The notes beneath the pieces are model-generated. The model saw only the letters and a list, made by a program, of their open reading frames with translations. It had not been told where the DNA came from and did no database searches. Positions 18,424-26,692 of a stretch of 64,000 bases of DNA are shown one piece after another. Each line of letters opens with the position of its first letter. Positions within the stretch are counted from its first letter, which is position 1. The stretch is from Oscillospiraceae bacterium. Its GTDB lineage: Bacteria > Bacillota_A > Clostridia > Oscillospirales > Ruminococcaceae. A program made the position numbers and the translations under genes. The DNA lies in contig SFDQ01000001.1 of NCBI GenBank assembly GCA_004558145.1, forward strand, positions 558,001-622,000, given 5' to 3'.

Positions 18424-18987
18424 TCAGCGGTGCAGTATCTCCCGGCGGATGATGGCAAGGGCCTTGTCCTCGCCTTCGTCCCGCACCAAAAGCAGCATCT
18501 TTTCCAGCAGGGCGCGGGTGTTCGGATGGAGGATGTAGTGGTCCCGCCCGCGCTGGTAATACTCCCAGGCGGAGGCGGCGGTGTAGTCCTCCTTCAGATA
18601 CACCCGGCTGGCGGCCAGCCGGTCGCAGAGCATCTCCGCCACGCACTTCACCGGCATCTCGTTGCCGATGAGTTTTCCGGTGCCCGCCGGGTCGTAGTCG
18701 ATCCAGTATTCCAGATGGTGGCGGTTGCGGCCCTTGTGGTGCAGCCAGGCGGTGCTGCAGCCCTCGGCCTTGCGCTGGGCGTCGTTGGGGCTGCGGTCGC
18801 CCTGAAAGTACTTCACGCCCACCCAGAACTCCGCCGGGCTGTATTTGGAGAGGTCATGGCAGAGGCCCTGGCGCACAAGGCCCAGCCGCCGGCAGTAACA
18901 GAACACCAGCCACTTGTGATAGGTGATGGTGGTCAGGTGCCCCCAGAACCTGCCAAGGGGGCCCCGCCGCTTCGCTTCGTCCCTCAC
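18424..18987 (-). CDS. DUF5662 family protein
   Basis: 187 aa when started at the GTG at 18987, which overlaps the pyrE stop as GTGA. The core is GLVRQGLCHDLSKYSPAEFW, then AWLHHKGRNRHHLEYW. This His/Asp pattern resembles HD-type metal-dependent phosphohydrolases, but I know of no assigned function for this family. It is the last gene of the pyr operon, translationally coupled to pyrE, so a role linked to nucleotide metabolism is possible; it may equally be a passenger. The reading frame runs upstream into pyrE without a better start. Confidence 0.72.
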   Translation of the reverse strand: MRDEAKRRGPLGRFWGHLTTITYHKWLVFCYCRRLGLVRQGLCHDLSKYSPAEFWVGVKYFQGDRSPNDAQRKAEGCSTAWLHHKGRNRHHLEYWIDYDPAGTGKLIGNEMPVKCVAEMLCDRLAASRVYLKEDYTAASAWEYYQRGRDHYILHPNTRALLEKMLLLVRDEGEDKALAIIRREILHR

Positions 18988-19577
18988 AGGGTCTGCTTGG
19001 CCTGCTCTTTCATCTTGCGGCTGCCCAGATGCACCAGGGGCAGCTTGCCCTCGGCGCAGATGGGGCACTCCTCAGGCAGATAGTTGGGCAGGTCCAGCTT
19101 GGCGGCGCTGGCCACGATGGGGATGGGGCTGGGCGCGTCCGCCTTGGTGCGGTCCACCACGCAGGCGATGCCCAGGCACACGCCGCCCGCCTCTTCGATG
19201 ACCCGCTTGGTCTCCAGGCTGGAGATGCCGGTGGTCACCACGTCCTCGGCGATGATGCAGCGCTCGCCGGGCTTGATGGAAAAGCGCTTCAGGGTCATCA
19301 CATTGTCCACCCGCTCGGTGAAGATGGCCCGCTTGCCCAGCTGGCGGCCCAGCTCGTAGGCGTAGACGATGCCGCCCATGGCGGGGCCCACCACCACGTC
19401 CACGTTCAGCTCCTTCAGCTTTTCCGCCACGGGAGCCATCACCTCAGCGCACTTGTCGGGGTACTGCTGCAGGTAGGCCATCTGGCAGTAGGCGCTGGAA
19501 TGGCGGCCGCTGCTCAGCAGGAAATGGCCTTCCAGAAAGGCCTCGCACTCTTTCAGAATTTCCACTGCGTTGCTCAT
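18984..19577 (-). CDS. pyrE: Orotate phosphoribosyltransferase
   Basis: 197 aa. It joins orotate to PRPP to give OMP. The PRPP-binding motif is CIIAEDVVTTGISS, and the N-terminal LLSSGRHSSAYCQ is the orotate/phosphate region. A C-terminal extension with CPICAEG may bind metal and is found in a subset of clostridial PyrE. It is the fifth gene of the leftward pyr operon, 33 nt after pyrD, with GGAGAACGAC before the ATG. Confidence 0.95.
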   Translation of the reverse strand: MSNAVEILKECEAFLEGHFLLSSGRHSSAYCQMAYLQQYPDKCAEVMAPVAEKLKELNVDVVVGPAMGGIVYAYELGRQLGKRAIFTERVDNVMTLKRFSIKPGERCIIAEDVVTTGISSLETKRVIEEAGGVCLGIACVVDRTKADAPSPIPIVASAAKLDLPNYLPEECPICAEGKLPLVHLGSRKMKEQAKQTL

Positions 19578-19610
19578 GGTTGTCGTTCTCCTTTGTTTTG
19601 TTTTCAGGTT

Positions 19611-20519
19611 TCAGCCGCGGGCACAGCCGCGGATCTCGTCCAGGTTTTTCACCCCGTGGCGGTCCATCCACTGGCCGATCTCGGCGGTGATGCGCCCGCC
19701 GGCCCGGGGGTCCATGAAGTTGGCGGTGCCCACCTGCACGGCGGCGGCGCCGGCCATGATGAATTCCAGCGCGTCCGCGCCGGTGGTGATGCCGCCCAGA
19801 CCGATGACCGGCACATCCACCGCGCCCACCGCCTGCCACACCATGCGCAGGGCGATGGGTTTGACGGCGGGGCCGCTGAGGCCGGCAAAGAGATTGTTGA
19901 ACACCGGCTTGCGGCGCTCGATGTCGATGGCGCAGGCCTGGAAGGTGTTCACAAGGCTCAGCGCATCCGCGCCGGCCTCCACGCAGGCTTCGGCCATGCG
20001 GGCGATGTCCTCCGCCTGGGGGCTGAGTTTCACCACCAGGGGCTTTTTGCACACCGCCTTCACCCGGCTGACCACCTCTTTGGCGCTGTCCGGCCGGATG
20101 CCGTAGGCGATGCCGCCCTGCTTGACGTTGGGGCAGCTGATGTTCAGCTCGATGAAGTCCACGGCGGTCTCGCTGAGCAGCTGCGCGCCTTCCTCGTAGT
20201 CCTCGATGCAGCTGCCGCCCAGGTTCGCGAACACCGCGGTGCCCAGGGTCAGCATCCGGGGCAGCTCCTCCGCGATGAAGTGGCGCACGCCGGGGTTCTG
20301 CAGGCCGATGGAGTTGATGAGGCCCGCCGGGGTCTCATAGAGGCGCTCGCCCTCGTTGCCGTACTTGCCGTTCAGGGTGAGGCCCTTGGAGCAGATGCCG
20401 CCCAGAACGCTCAGATCGTACATGTCGGCGTATTCCTCGCCGAAGCCGAAGGTGCCGGAGGCCGGGATGACCGGCCCGGCCAGCCGCTTGCCCAGAAAAT
20501 CCACATGCAGGTCGCTCAC
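19611..20519 (-). CDS. pyrD: Dihydroorotate dehydrogenase, type 1B catalytic subunit
   Basis: 302 aa. An FMN-binding TIM barrel oxidises dihydroorotate to orotate. PASGTFGFGEEY begins the fold, and NISCPNVKQGG holds the catalytic Cys typical of class 1 enzymes. The FMN phosphate site is GGITTGADALEF. I place the start at a GTG (20519) that overlaps the pyrK stop as GTGA; longer frames run into pyrK. Type 1B needs PyrK, which is encoded directly upstream, so the pair reduces NAD through FAD and an iron-sulfur cluster. Confidence 0.94.
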   Translation of the reverse strand: MSDLHVDFLGKRLAGPVIPASGTFGFGEEYADMYDLSVLGGICSKGLTLNGKYGNEGERLYETPAGLINSIGLQNPGVRHFIAEELPRMLTLGTAVFANLGGSCIEDYEEGAQLLSETAVDFIELNISCPNVKQGGIAYGIRPDSAKEVVSRVKAVCKKPLVVKLSPQAEDIARMAEACVEAGADALSLVNTFQACAIDIERRKPVFNNLFAGLSGPAVKPIALRMVWQAVGAVDVPVIGLGGITTGADALEFIMAGAAAVQVGTANFMDPRAGGRITAEIGQWMDRHGVKNLDEIRGCARG

Positions 20520-21280
20520 TGGCCGAACACCTCCTTCGAATCGAACACCGGGCCGTGCTTGCACACGCTCTTGGCCCCTTCCGTGGTGTGGCAGGTGCAG
20601 CCGAGGCAGGCGCCCACGCCGCAGGCCATCTTCTTTTCAAGGCTGACAAGGCACTTCACGCCCGCCGCCTCGCACTTGGCGGCCACCGCCTTCATCATGG
20701 GTTCGGGGCCGCAGCAGAGCACCAGGTCGTACTCCTCCGGGTGGAGGATGCCGGTGACCAGGCCGTGGTAGCCCACCTTGCCGCTGTCGGTGGCAACGTG
20801 CACCCGGCCGCACAGGGGCGTAAAGCGCTCCAGGCCGTAGGGCTCGTCCCGGAAGCCGGTGTAAAGGTCCGGCTTTTTGCCCGCGGCGGCCAGCTCCTTC
20901 ACCAGCTGGTAGAGGGGCGCGGTGCCGATGCCGCCGCCCACCACCGCGATTTTGCCTTCGGCGGCGGTCACGTCAAAGCCGTTGCCGGAGGGGCCGGTGA
21001 GCAGCAGGGTGTCGCCGGGCAGCAGAGCCGCCAGCAGGCGGGTGCCCTGGCCCCGCACCTCGTAGAGGAATTCCAGCGTGCCGGTGGCCGCGTCCCAGCT
21101 GTGGACGCTGATGGGGCGGCTCAAAAGGGGAGCCGCCGTGTCCGGCCAGCAGCGCAGCATGAAGAACTGCCCGGCGTGGGGGGCTTTGTCCGCCCGGGGC
21201 CACGCCACCGCCAGAAGGCGGATGTTCGGCGCAACGACCGTGTGCGCCAGCACCTTCACCTCACAGGCTGTTGCAGGCAT
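20516..21280 (-). CDS. pyrK: Dihydroorotate dehydrogenase electron-transfer subunit
   Basis: 254 aa. A ferredoxin-reductase-type protein: RPISVHSW binds FAD, VGGGIGTAPLY the pyridine nucleotide, and CGVGACLGCTCHTT plus a later VC supply the four [2Fe-2S] cysteines. It passes electrons from PyrD to NAD. ATG at 21280 is preferred over TTG at 21286 because AAGGAGG (inside pyrF) is then 9 nt away. It overlaps pyrF by 20 nt. Confidence 0.94.
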   Translation of the reverse strand: MPATACEVKVLAHTVVAPNIRLLAVAWPRADKAPHAGQFFMLRCWPDTAAPLLSRPISVHSWDAATGTLEFLYEVRGQGTRLLAALLPGDTLLLTGPSGNGFDVTAAEGKIAVVGGGIGTAPLYQLVKELAAAGKKPDLYTGFRDEPYGLERFTPLCGRVHVATDSGKVGYHGLVTGILHPEEYDLVLCCGPEPMMKAVAAKCEAAGVKCLVSLEKKMACGVGACLGCTCHTTEGAKSVCKHGPVFDSKEVFGQ

Positions 21281-22133
21281 GGGCAATGGCCTCCTTCATC
21301 TTGATGCACTCGTTCCGGGCCGCCTCGTCGAAGGCCACACCGGGCTGCTTCTTGTAGGCCAGCAGCACCGCGCGGCTGGAGTTCACCACGCCGCCGTTGC
21401 TGTGCTTGTCCAGATAGCGGGCGATGTCGTCGGCGGTGCCGCCCTGGGCGCCGTAGCCGGGGATGAGGAAGAAGCTGTCCTCATAGCGGGCGCGAATTTC
21501 CGCGGCCTCCTCGATGTGGGTGCCGCCGATGACGAGGCCCAGGCTGGAATAGCCCTTCTCGCCCATGCACTCGCCGCCCAGCTCATGGAGCTTGTCGCCC
21601 ACCATGTCGTAGACGTGGCGGCCGTCGGCCAGCTTCTCGTACTCAAAGTCCTTCGCGCCGGGGTTGGAGGTGCGCACCAGCACGAACAGGCCCTTGCCCG
21701 CGCCGGTGACGTAGGGCAGGTAGGGGCGGATGGAATCCAGGCCCATGTAGGGGGCCAGGGTGATGAAGTCGGCCTCAAAGTCGCCCTCGAAGTGGGCCTT
21801 GGCGTACATCTCGGCGGTCTTGGCGATGTCGCCCCGCTTGATGTCCGCGATGACCGGCATGCCGGCGGCCTTCACGTAGTCCAGGGTCTCCTTGTAAGCG
21901 CGGATGCCGTCCAGGCCCAGGCTCTCATAGTAGGCGATCTGCACCTTGAAGCAGCCCGCCACGTCCTTGGTGGCGTCCACAACGGCCTTGTTGAACCGCA
22001 CGATGTTCTCGCCGGCGGTCAGCTCCGCCTTGGCAAAGCCCTCCGGCAGGTAGGAAAAGTCGGTGTCCAGGCCCACGCACACCGGGCCGCGGGCGGCCAC
22101 TGCCTCGTACAGCTTGTCCATGTTGGTCATCAT
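21261..22133 (-). CDS. pyrF: Orotidine 5'-phosphate decarboxylase (type 2)
   Basis: 290 aa, the length of the type 2 subfamily (type 1 is about 230). It turns OMP into UMP. The catalytic DIKRGDI (DxKxxD) motif and the N-terminal CVGLDTDFSYLP are present. AAAAGGAGC precedes tandem ATGs. It is the second gene in the pyr operon, 56 nt after pyrC. Confidence 0.95.
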   Translation of the reverse strand: MMTNMDKLYEAVAARGPVCVGLDTDFSYLPEGFAKAELTAGENIVRFNKAVVDATKDVAGCFKVQIAYYESLGLDGIRAYKETLDYVKAAGMPVIADIKRGDIAKTAEMYAKAHFEGDFEADFITLAPYMGLDSIRPYLPYVTGAGKGLFVLVRTSNPGAKDFEYEKLADGRHVYDMVGDKLHELGGECMGEKGYSSLGLVIGGTHIEEAAEIRARYEDSFFLIPGYGAQGGTADDIARYLDKHSNGGVVNSSRAVLLAYKKQPGVAFDEAARNECIKMKEAIAHACNSL

Positions 22134-22189
22134 AATGTTCCGCTCCTTTTAATAATTGTATTATGTGAATTGAATATAACGCTTTGTAT

Positions 22190-23362
22190 TCACCGTTTCC
22201 AGGTGACTTTGCCGCCTTTGATGGTCAGGTCCACCCGGCCGAAGAGCTGCGCGCCGTCGTAGGGGCAGTTGTGGCTCTTGGAGTGGAGGGCGCTTTTGTC
22301 CACGGTGTAGGGGGTGTCCAGCTCCACCAGGGCCAGGTCCGCCGCATAGCCGGGCAGCACCCGGCCGTGGCCGGCAAGGCCCAGGATTTCGGCGGGGGCG
22401 GTGCTCATCAGCTCCGCCAGCCGGGCCAGGGGCAGGCCCTTTTCCCTGCACAGTTTGGTGTAGCACACGCCGAAGGCGGTCTCCAGCCCCACCATGCCCG
22501 CGGCCCCGGCGGCCTTTTCCTCGTCGGTGTGGGGGGCGTGGTCGGTGGCGATGGCGTCCACCACCCCCAGGCGGATGGCCTCGATGAGGGCGTCCACGTC
22601 CTCGGCCTTGCGGATGGGCGGGTTCACCCGGTAGTCGGTGTCCGCGAACCACAGGTGGTGGGGGGTGACCTCGCAGGTGACCGGCACGCCCTTCCACTTG
22701 GCCGCGCCGATGGCCTCCACCGCCTCTTTGGTGCTCACGTGGCACATGTGCAGCCGCGTGCCGTAGTATTCGCTCAGGTGCAGGTTGCGCACCGTCTCGA
22801 TGTTCTCCGCCAGCCGGTAGTCCCAGGGGGAGATGTCCATGTCCTCGGCGTGGCTCATAATGGTGAGGCCCCGCTGAGCGGCGATGGCGAATGCTTTGGC
22901 CATCACGTTGCCGGACTGCACGCCCTTGCCGTCCTCGGTGATGAACTTCAGGTCCTCCGGCAGGGTCTTGAGGTGGTCCAGGGTGCGGCCGTCGAAGTTC
23001 TGGGTGATGCTCACCGTCTGGTTCGCGGCGCACAGGCCGATGCGTTCGGCCTCGGCCATCACGCTGTGGGCGATGTCCGCCGAGGAGCAGACGGGCTTTG
23101 TGTTGGGCATCAGGTTCACGAAGGTGTAGCCGCCCGCGGCGGCGGCAGCCGAGCCGGTGGCGATGTCCTCCTTGTACTCAAAGCCGGGGGTGCGCCAGTG
23201 GCAGTGCAGGTCCACGAAGGCGGGCAGCACCGTGCGGCCGGCGCAGTCCAGCACCTCTTCGCCGTCGGCGGCAAGGTCCAGGCCCATGGCGGCGATGAGG
23301 CCGTCCTTCAGCAGCAGGTCCACCGGCTGGCCCGAGGCAAGGCGGGCGTTTTTCAGCAGCAT
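22190..23362 (-). CDS. pyrC: Dihydroorotase
   Basis: 390 aa. It cyclises carbamoyl-aspartate to dihydroorotate. Zinc ligands are visible: DLHCHWRTPG (HxH), SHAEDMD, CHVSTKEA and ATDHAPHT. The first two residues of a longer frame (ATG at 23383) lie over the ribosome binding site GAAAGGAG, so the ATG at 23362 is used. It is the first gene of the operon; aspartate transcarbamylase (pyrB) and carbamoyl-phosphate synthetase are not in this window. Confidence 0.95.
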   Translation of the reverse strand: MLLKNARLASGQPVDLLLKDGLIAAMGLDLAADGEEVLDCAGRTVLPAFVDLHCHWRTPGFEYKEDIATGSAAAAAGGYTFVNLMPNTKPVCSSADIAHSVMAEAERIGLCAANQTVSITQNFDGRTLDHLKTLPEDLKFITEDGKGVQSGNVMAKAFAIAAQRGLTIMSHAEDMDISPWDYRLAENIETVRNLHLSEYYGTRLHMCHVSTKEAVEAIGAAKWKGVPVTCEVTPHHLWFADTDYRVNPPIRKAEDVDALIEAIRLGVVDAIATDHAPHTDEEKAAGAAGMVGLETAFGVCYTKLCREKGLPLARLAELMSTAPAEILGLAGHGRVLPGYAADLALVELDTPYTVDKSALHSKSHNCPYDGAQLFGRVDLTIKGGKVTWKR

Positions 23363-23415
23363 GCGCGGTTCGCTCCTTTCCATATCCCGCGGCCGCAGGG
23401 GCCGGGTTTTTGGGT

Positions 23416-23448
23416 AAAAAAAAACTTTTCCCCCGAAAAGGAAAAGTC
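23416..23448 (-). terminator. Leader terminator (attenuator) of the pyr operon
   Basis: Between the pyr promoter and pyrC, the minus strand carries ACTTTTCC, a short loop, GGAAAAGT and then nine T. This is a complete intrinsic terminator inside the leader, so the operon is probably controlled by read-through. I found no clear PyrR-binding sequence. Confidence 0.65.
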
Positions 23449-23556
23449 AAAGAAAAAACGCAGAAAAAACACGGGCCCGCAAACCAAAAACCCAATGCTG
23501 TGCAAATCGGTGGGTCATTGCGTGCCGGCCCCTTTCCCTGCGTGTTAAATCGCCTA

Positions 23557-23585
23557 ATAATAGCATACTTTTTACTGTGCGTCAA
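23557..23585 (-). promoter_or_regulatory. Promoter of the pyr operon
   Basis: Minus-strand TTGACG (23585-23580) and TATTAT (23562-23557) with a 17-nt spacer. Transcription would begin near 23550, giving a leader of about 190 nt before pyrC. Confidence 0.82.
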
Positions 23586-23680
23586 GCCTGCCCGCAGCCG
23601 CCCCTTGCGCCGGGCGGCGCTTTGCGCTACACTGTGAACAGCGCCCGGGGCCCCCGGGCGCGGAGAGGAGCTTTTTTGCG

Positions 23681-24559
23681 ATGAAACGACTGCTTTTGCT
23701 GTTTGTCTGCCTTTTGATGCTGGCGGGGTGCGCCGGCCAGCCGGCGGCGCCCTCCCTGCCCGCCGCAACGCCCGAGCCCACCGCCGTGCCCGAACCCACC
23801 GCCACGCCGGACCCGGAGGCCGCCTGGGCCGAGGCCGCCGCGGCTTTTCGGGAATGGCTGCCCGCCCAGCCGGGCTTTGAAAACTTCTCCTTCGCGGTGC
23901 AGGAGGGCTTTCCCTACCTCATCTGCGTGAACCGGGCGGCCAGCTGCGTGACGGTGTATGCCGACGACGGCGCGGGCAGCTACTCGGTGCCCTACATGGC
24001 CATGGTGTGCAGCGGCGGCGAGGACACCCCCATCGGCAGCTTTTCCACCCCGGTGAACTACGACTGGCGGCTGCTCTCCGGCCCCTGCTACGGCCAGTAC
24101 GCCACCCGCATCGACGGGCCCTATCTCTTCCACAGCGTGCCCTACTACACCCAGCACAAGGACGATCTGGAGTACGACCAGTTCAACCAGCTGGGCACCC
24201 CCGCCTCGCTGGGGTGCATCCGGCTGGCGGTGGTGGACGTGCGCTGGATCTACGAAAACTGCCCCATCGGCACGCCGGTGGTCATCTATGACGACGTGGA
24301 GAACCCCGGTCCCATGGGCAAGCCGGAGACGCTGTACATCGACCCGGCGGACGAGACGCTGCGGGGCTGGGACCCCACCGACCCCGACCCGGCCAACCCC
24401 TGGGACGACAGCTATCTGGACGGCACCGCCATCCGCAGCCGGGCGGCGGCCGCCGACTGGGAGGCCTTCAAGAACAGCGAGGCCTTCACCCAGAACCTGA
24501 CCCCCACCGACCTGCAGGGCTGGAGCCATGACAGCTCCATCGAGGGCACACGGGGGTAA
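23681..24559 (+). CDS. L,D-transpeptidase (YkuD) lipoprotein
   Basis: 292 aa. A lipoprotein signal ends in MLAGCAGQ (Cys about residue 18), followed by a Pro/Glu/Thr-rich linker to about residue 45. The catalytic domain has FHSVPYY and SLGCIRL, the HxGCxR-type active site with Leu instead of the usual His between Ser and Gly, a variant common in clostridia. Such enzymes form 3-3 peptidoglycan cross-links or attach proteins to the wall. It acts outside the membrane. The gene is monocistronic, ending in a strong terminator. Confidence 0.88.
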   Translation: MKRLLLLFVCLLMLAGCAGQPAAPSLPAATPEPTAVPEPTATPDPEAAWAEAAAAFREWLPAQPGFENFSFAVQEGFPYLICVNRAASCVTVYADDGAGSYSVPYMAMVCSGGEDTPIGSFSTPVNYDWRLLSGPCYGQYATRIDGPYLFHSVPYYTQHKDDLEYDQFNQLGTPASLGCIRLAVVDVRWIYENCPIGTPVVIYDDVENPGPMGKPETLYIDPADETLRGWDPTDPDPANPWDDSYLDGTAIRSRAAAADWEAFKNSEAFTQNLTPTDLQGWSHDSSIEGTRG

Positions 24560-24604
24560 GCACGGCAGCGAAGGGCCGCCGGCCCGCACAAAACCAAACA
24601 GCCC

Positions 24605-24638
24605 GCAGGGCCCGGAAAAACCGGGCCCTGCTTTTTTT
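24605..24638 (+). terminator. Terminator of the L,D-transpeptidase gene
   Basis: GCAGGGCCCGG / CCGGGCCCTGC stem with an AAAAA loop, then TTTTTTT. The remaining stretch to the adaptor gene (to 24815) shows no gene or clear promoter. Confidence 0.9.
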
Positions 24639-24815
24639 GCGAAAAAAATCCGCCTTCCCTTGAAGAAAGCGCCGGCCGCGGCTCGTCTTTTCGTTCAGAA
24701 ACAGAAAACGCCCCGCAAAAACAGTGAACGGTTTGCCCGCTGGCGACGAACAAGAAGAAACGGGCGGCTGTTTTTCTGCCCGGCGTTTTGAGAAATGAAG
24801 AGGAGTCGATGAGGG

Positions 24816-25982
24816 ATGAGCAGGATCATATCATTTTTGGGCCGGCATAAAAAGGCGCTGGTCGCGCTGGCGGTGCTGGCGGCGGCGGGCGCGTTCGGCT
24901 GGGTGCGGATGAGCCGCGCGGCCCAGGCCGCGCAAAAGGCGGCGGCCCAGCAGGTGCAGACCTTCACGCTGGAAAAGGGCGACCTGCGCCGGACCTTGAG
25001 CGTGAGCGGGAGCATCCAGTCCGCCCGGGTGACCGAGGTGGCCGCCGCCCAGACCTACCCGGTGGCCGAGGTGCTGGTGAGCGAGGGCGACGTGGTGGCC
25101 GAGGGCGATGTGCTCGCCACGCTGGACACCGCCGACCTGGACGCTCAGATCAAGGTCCAGCAGGAGGCGGTGGCCGCGGAACAGCGCCAGAACGAGCTGA
25201 GCGTTTCCCAGGCCCAGCGCCGCCTTGAGGACGCGCGCAACCAGAAGGCCATCGACGAAGAGGCCACCGCCGACTGGGACCAGGCTGAGCGGGACGCAAA
25301 ACTCCGGCAGGACAGCCTGGCTATCGAGGACGCCCAGGATGTGCTGGTGAACGCGGTGACGGCGGCGGACGCCCCCAGCGCGGCGGCGCAGCAGCTCAAG
25401 ACCCTGCAAAACGCCAAAAAGCAGTGCACCGTCACCGCCCCCTGCTCCGGCACCGTCACCCAGGTGAAGGCCGTGGCGGGCGGCGCGGCGGGGGCCATCG
25501 CCACCATCGAGGACCAGAGCGCGCTGGAGGCGCTGCTCACCGTGCGGGAATACGACATCAACCAGCTGGCGGTGGGCCAGAGCGTGACCCTCACCTCCGG
25601 CGCGAAGGATGTGTTCCACGGGGCCGTCGCCTGGATCGCCCCCAAGGCCGCCATGAACGAAAACGGCGAGGCCTGCTATGAGGTGAAGGTCTCGGTGGAC
25701 GACGCCACCGGGGCGCTGCGGCTGGGCATGACCGCCAAGGCCAAGGTGCTGCTGGAAGAGAAGAAGGGCGTGTTCAGCGTGCCGCTGGACGCGGTGGGCG
25801 TGGATGAAAACGGCGCGCCGGTGGTCTACCAGAAAACCACCGACGCAGAAGGCAATGTGACCTTTGTCCCCGTGCCGGTGACCACCGGCATGGAGACCGA
25901 CCTGTCGGTGGAGGTGAGCGGCGAGGGCCTGACCGAGGGCATGGAGCTGCGCAGCCTGGCCGACCCGGAGGCGATGCAATGA
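24816..25982 (+). CDS. HlyD/RND-type periplasmic-adaptor-like subunit of an ABC exporter
   Basis: 388 aa. One N-terminal membrane helix (about residues 12-30), then a biotinyl-lipoyl half domain (VAEVLVSEGDVVAEGDVLATLD), a coiled-coil hairpin (about 110-195), the second lipoyl half (CTVTAPCSGTVTQV) and beta-barrel parts. In Gram-positive bacteria such adaptors assist MacB-like transporters in moving peptides or lipids across the envelope. It is first of three overlapping genes. Confidence 0.85.
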   Translation: MSRIISFLGRHKKALVALAVLAAAGAFGWVRMSRAAQAAQKAAAQQVQTFTLEKGDLRRTLSVSGSIQSARVTEVAAAQTYPVAEVLVSEGDVVAEGDVLATLDTADLDAQIKVQQEAVAAEQRQNELSVSQAQRRLEDARNQKAIDEEATADWDQAERDAKLRQDSLAIEDAQDVLVNAVTAADAPSAAAQQLKTLQNAKKQCTVTAPCSGTVTQVKAVAGGAAGAIATIEDQSALEALLTVREYDINQLAVGQSVTLTSGAKDVFHGAVAWIAPKAAMNENGEACYEVKVSVDDATGALRLGMTAKAKVLLEEKKGVFSVPLDAVGVDENGAPVVYQKTTDAEGNVTFVPVPVTTGMETDLSVEVSGEGLTEGMELRSLADPEAMQ

Positions 25983-26692
25983 GCGGCGAAAAGCAGCCCA
26001 TCATCCGGCTGAGGGGCATCGTGAAGAGATTCTACATCGGCCAGCCCAACGAGCTGGAGATCCTGCACGGCATCGACCTGGACGTGAACGAGGGCGAGTT
26101 CGTGGCGATCGTGGGCGAGTCCGGCAGCGGCAAGTCCACCCTGATGAACATCGTGGGCGCGCTGGACAAACCCACCCAGGGCAGCTACCGGCTGGACGGC
26201 ATCGACATGACCGCCGCGAAGGACGGCGAGCTCTCCGCCCTGCGCTGCCGCAAGATCGGGTTCGTGTTCCAGACCTTCAACCTCATCGGCCGCACCAGCG
26301 CGCTGAAAAACGTGGAACTGCCCATGCTGTACAACGGGGTGGGCGCGGCAAAGCGCACCGCCCGGGCCAAGGAACTGCTGGAACTGGTGGGCATGGAAAA
26401 GCGGATGGACCACCAGCCCAACGAGCTTTCCGGCGGGCAGAAGCAGCGGGTGGCCATTGCCCGGGCAATGGCCAACGACCCGGCGGTGCTGCTGGCGGAC
26501 GAGCCCACCGGCGCGCTGGATTCCGCCACCGGCCGGGTGGTGATGGACCTGTTCCACAAGCTGCACAAAGAGCAGGGCAAGACCATCCTGCTCATCACCC
26601 ACTCCCGGGAGCTGGCCGCCGAGTGCGAGCGCATCATCACCATCCGGGACGGGCGCATCACCGGCGAAGTGAAAGGGGGCCGGGCGCTGTGA
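25979..26692 (+). CDS. ABC transporter ATP-binding protein (MacB/LolD type)
   Basis: 237 aa. Walker A GESGSGKST, Q-loop FVFQTFNL, signature LSGGQKQRVAIARA, Walker B VLLADEPTGALD and the H-loop ITHSRE are all present. It powers the exporter. It overlaps the adaptor gene by 4 nt (ATGA) and the permease gene by 4 nt (GTGA), so the three subunits are co-translated. Confidence 0.93.
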   Translation: MSGEKQPIIRLRGIVKRFYIGQPNELEILHGIDLDVNEGEFVAIVGESGSGKSTLMNIVGALDKPTQGSYRLDGIDMTAAKDGELSALRCRKIGFVFQTFNLIGRTSALKNVELPMLYNGVGAAKRTARAKELLELVGMEKRMDHQPNELSGGQKQRVAIARAMANDPAVLLADEPTGALDSATGRVVMDLFHKLHKEQGKTILLITHSRELAAECERIITIRDGRITGEVKGGRAL

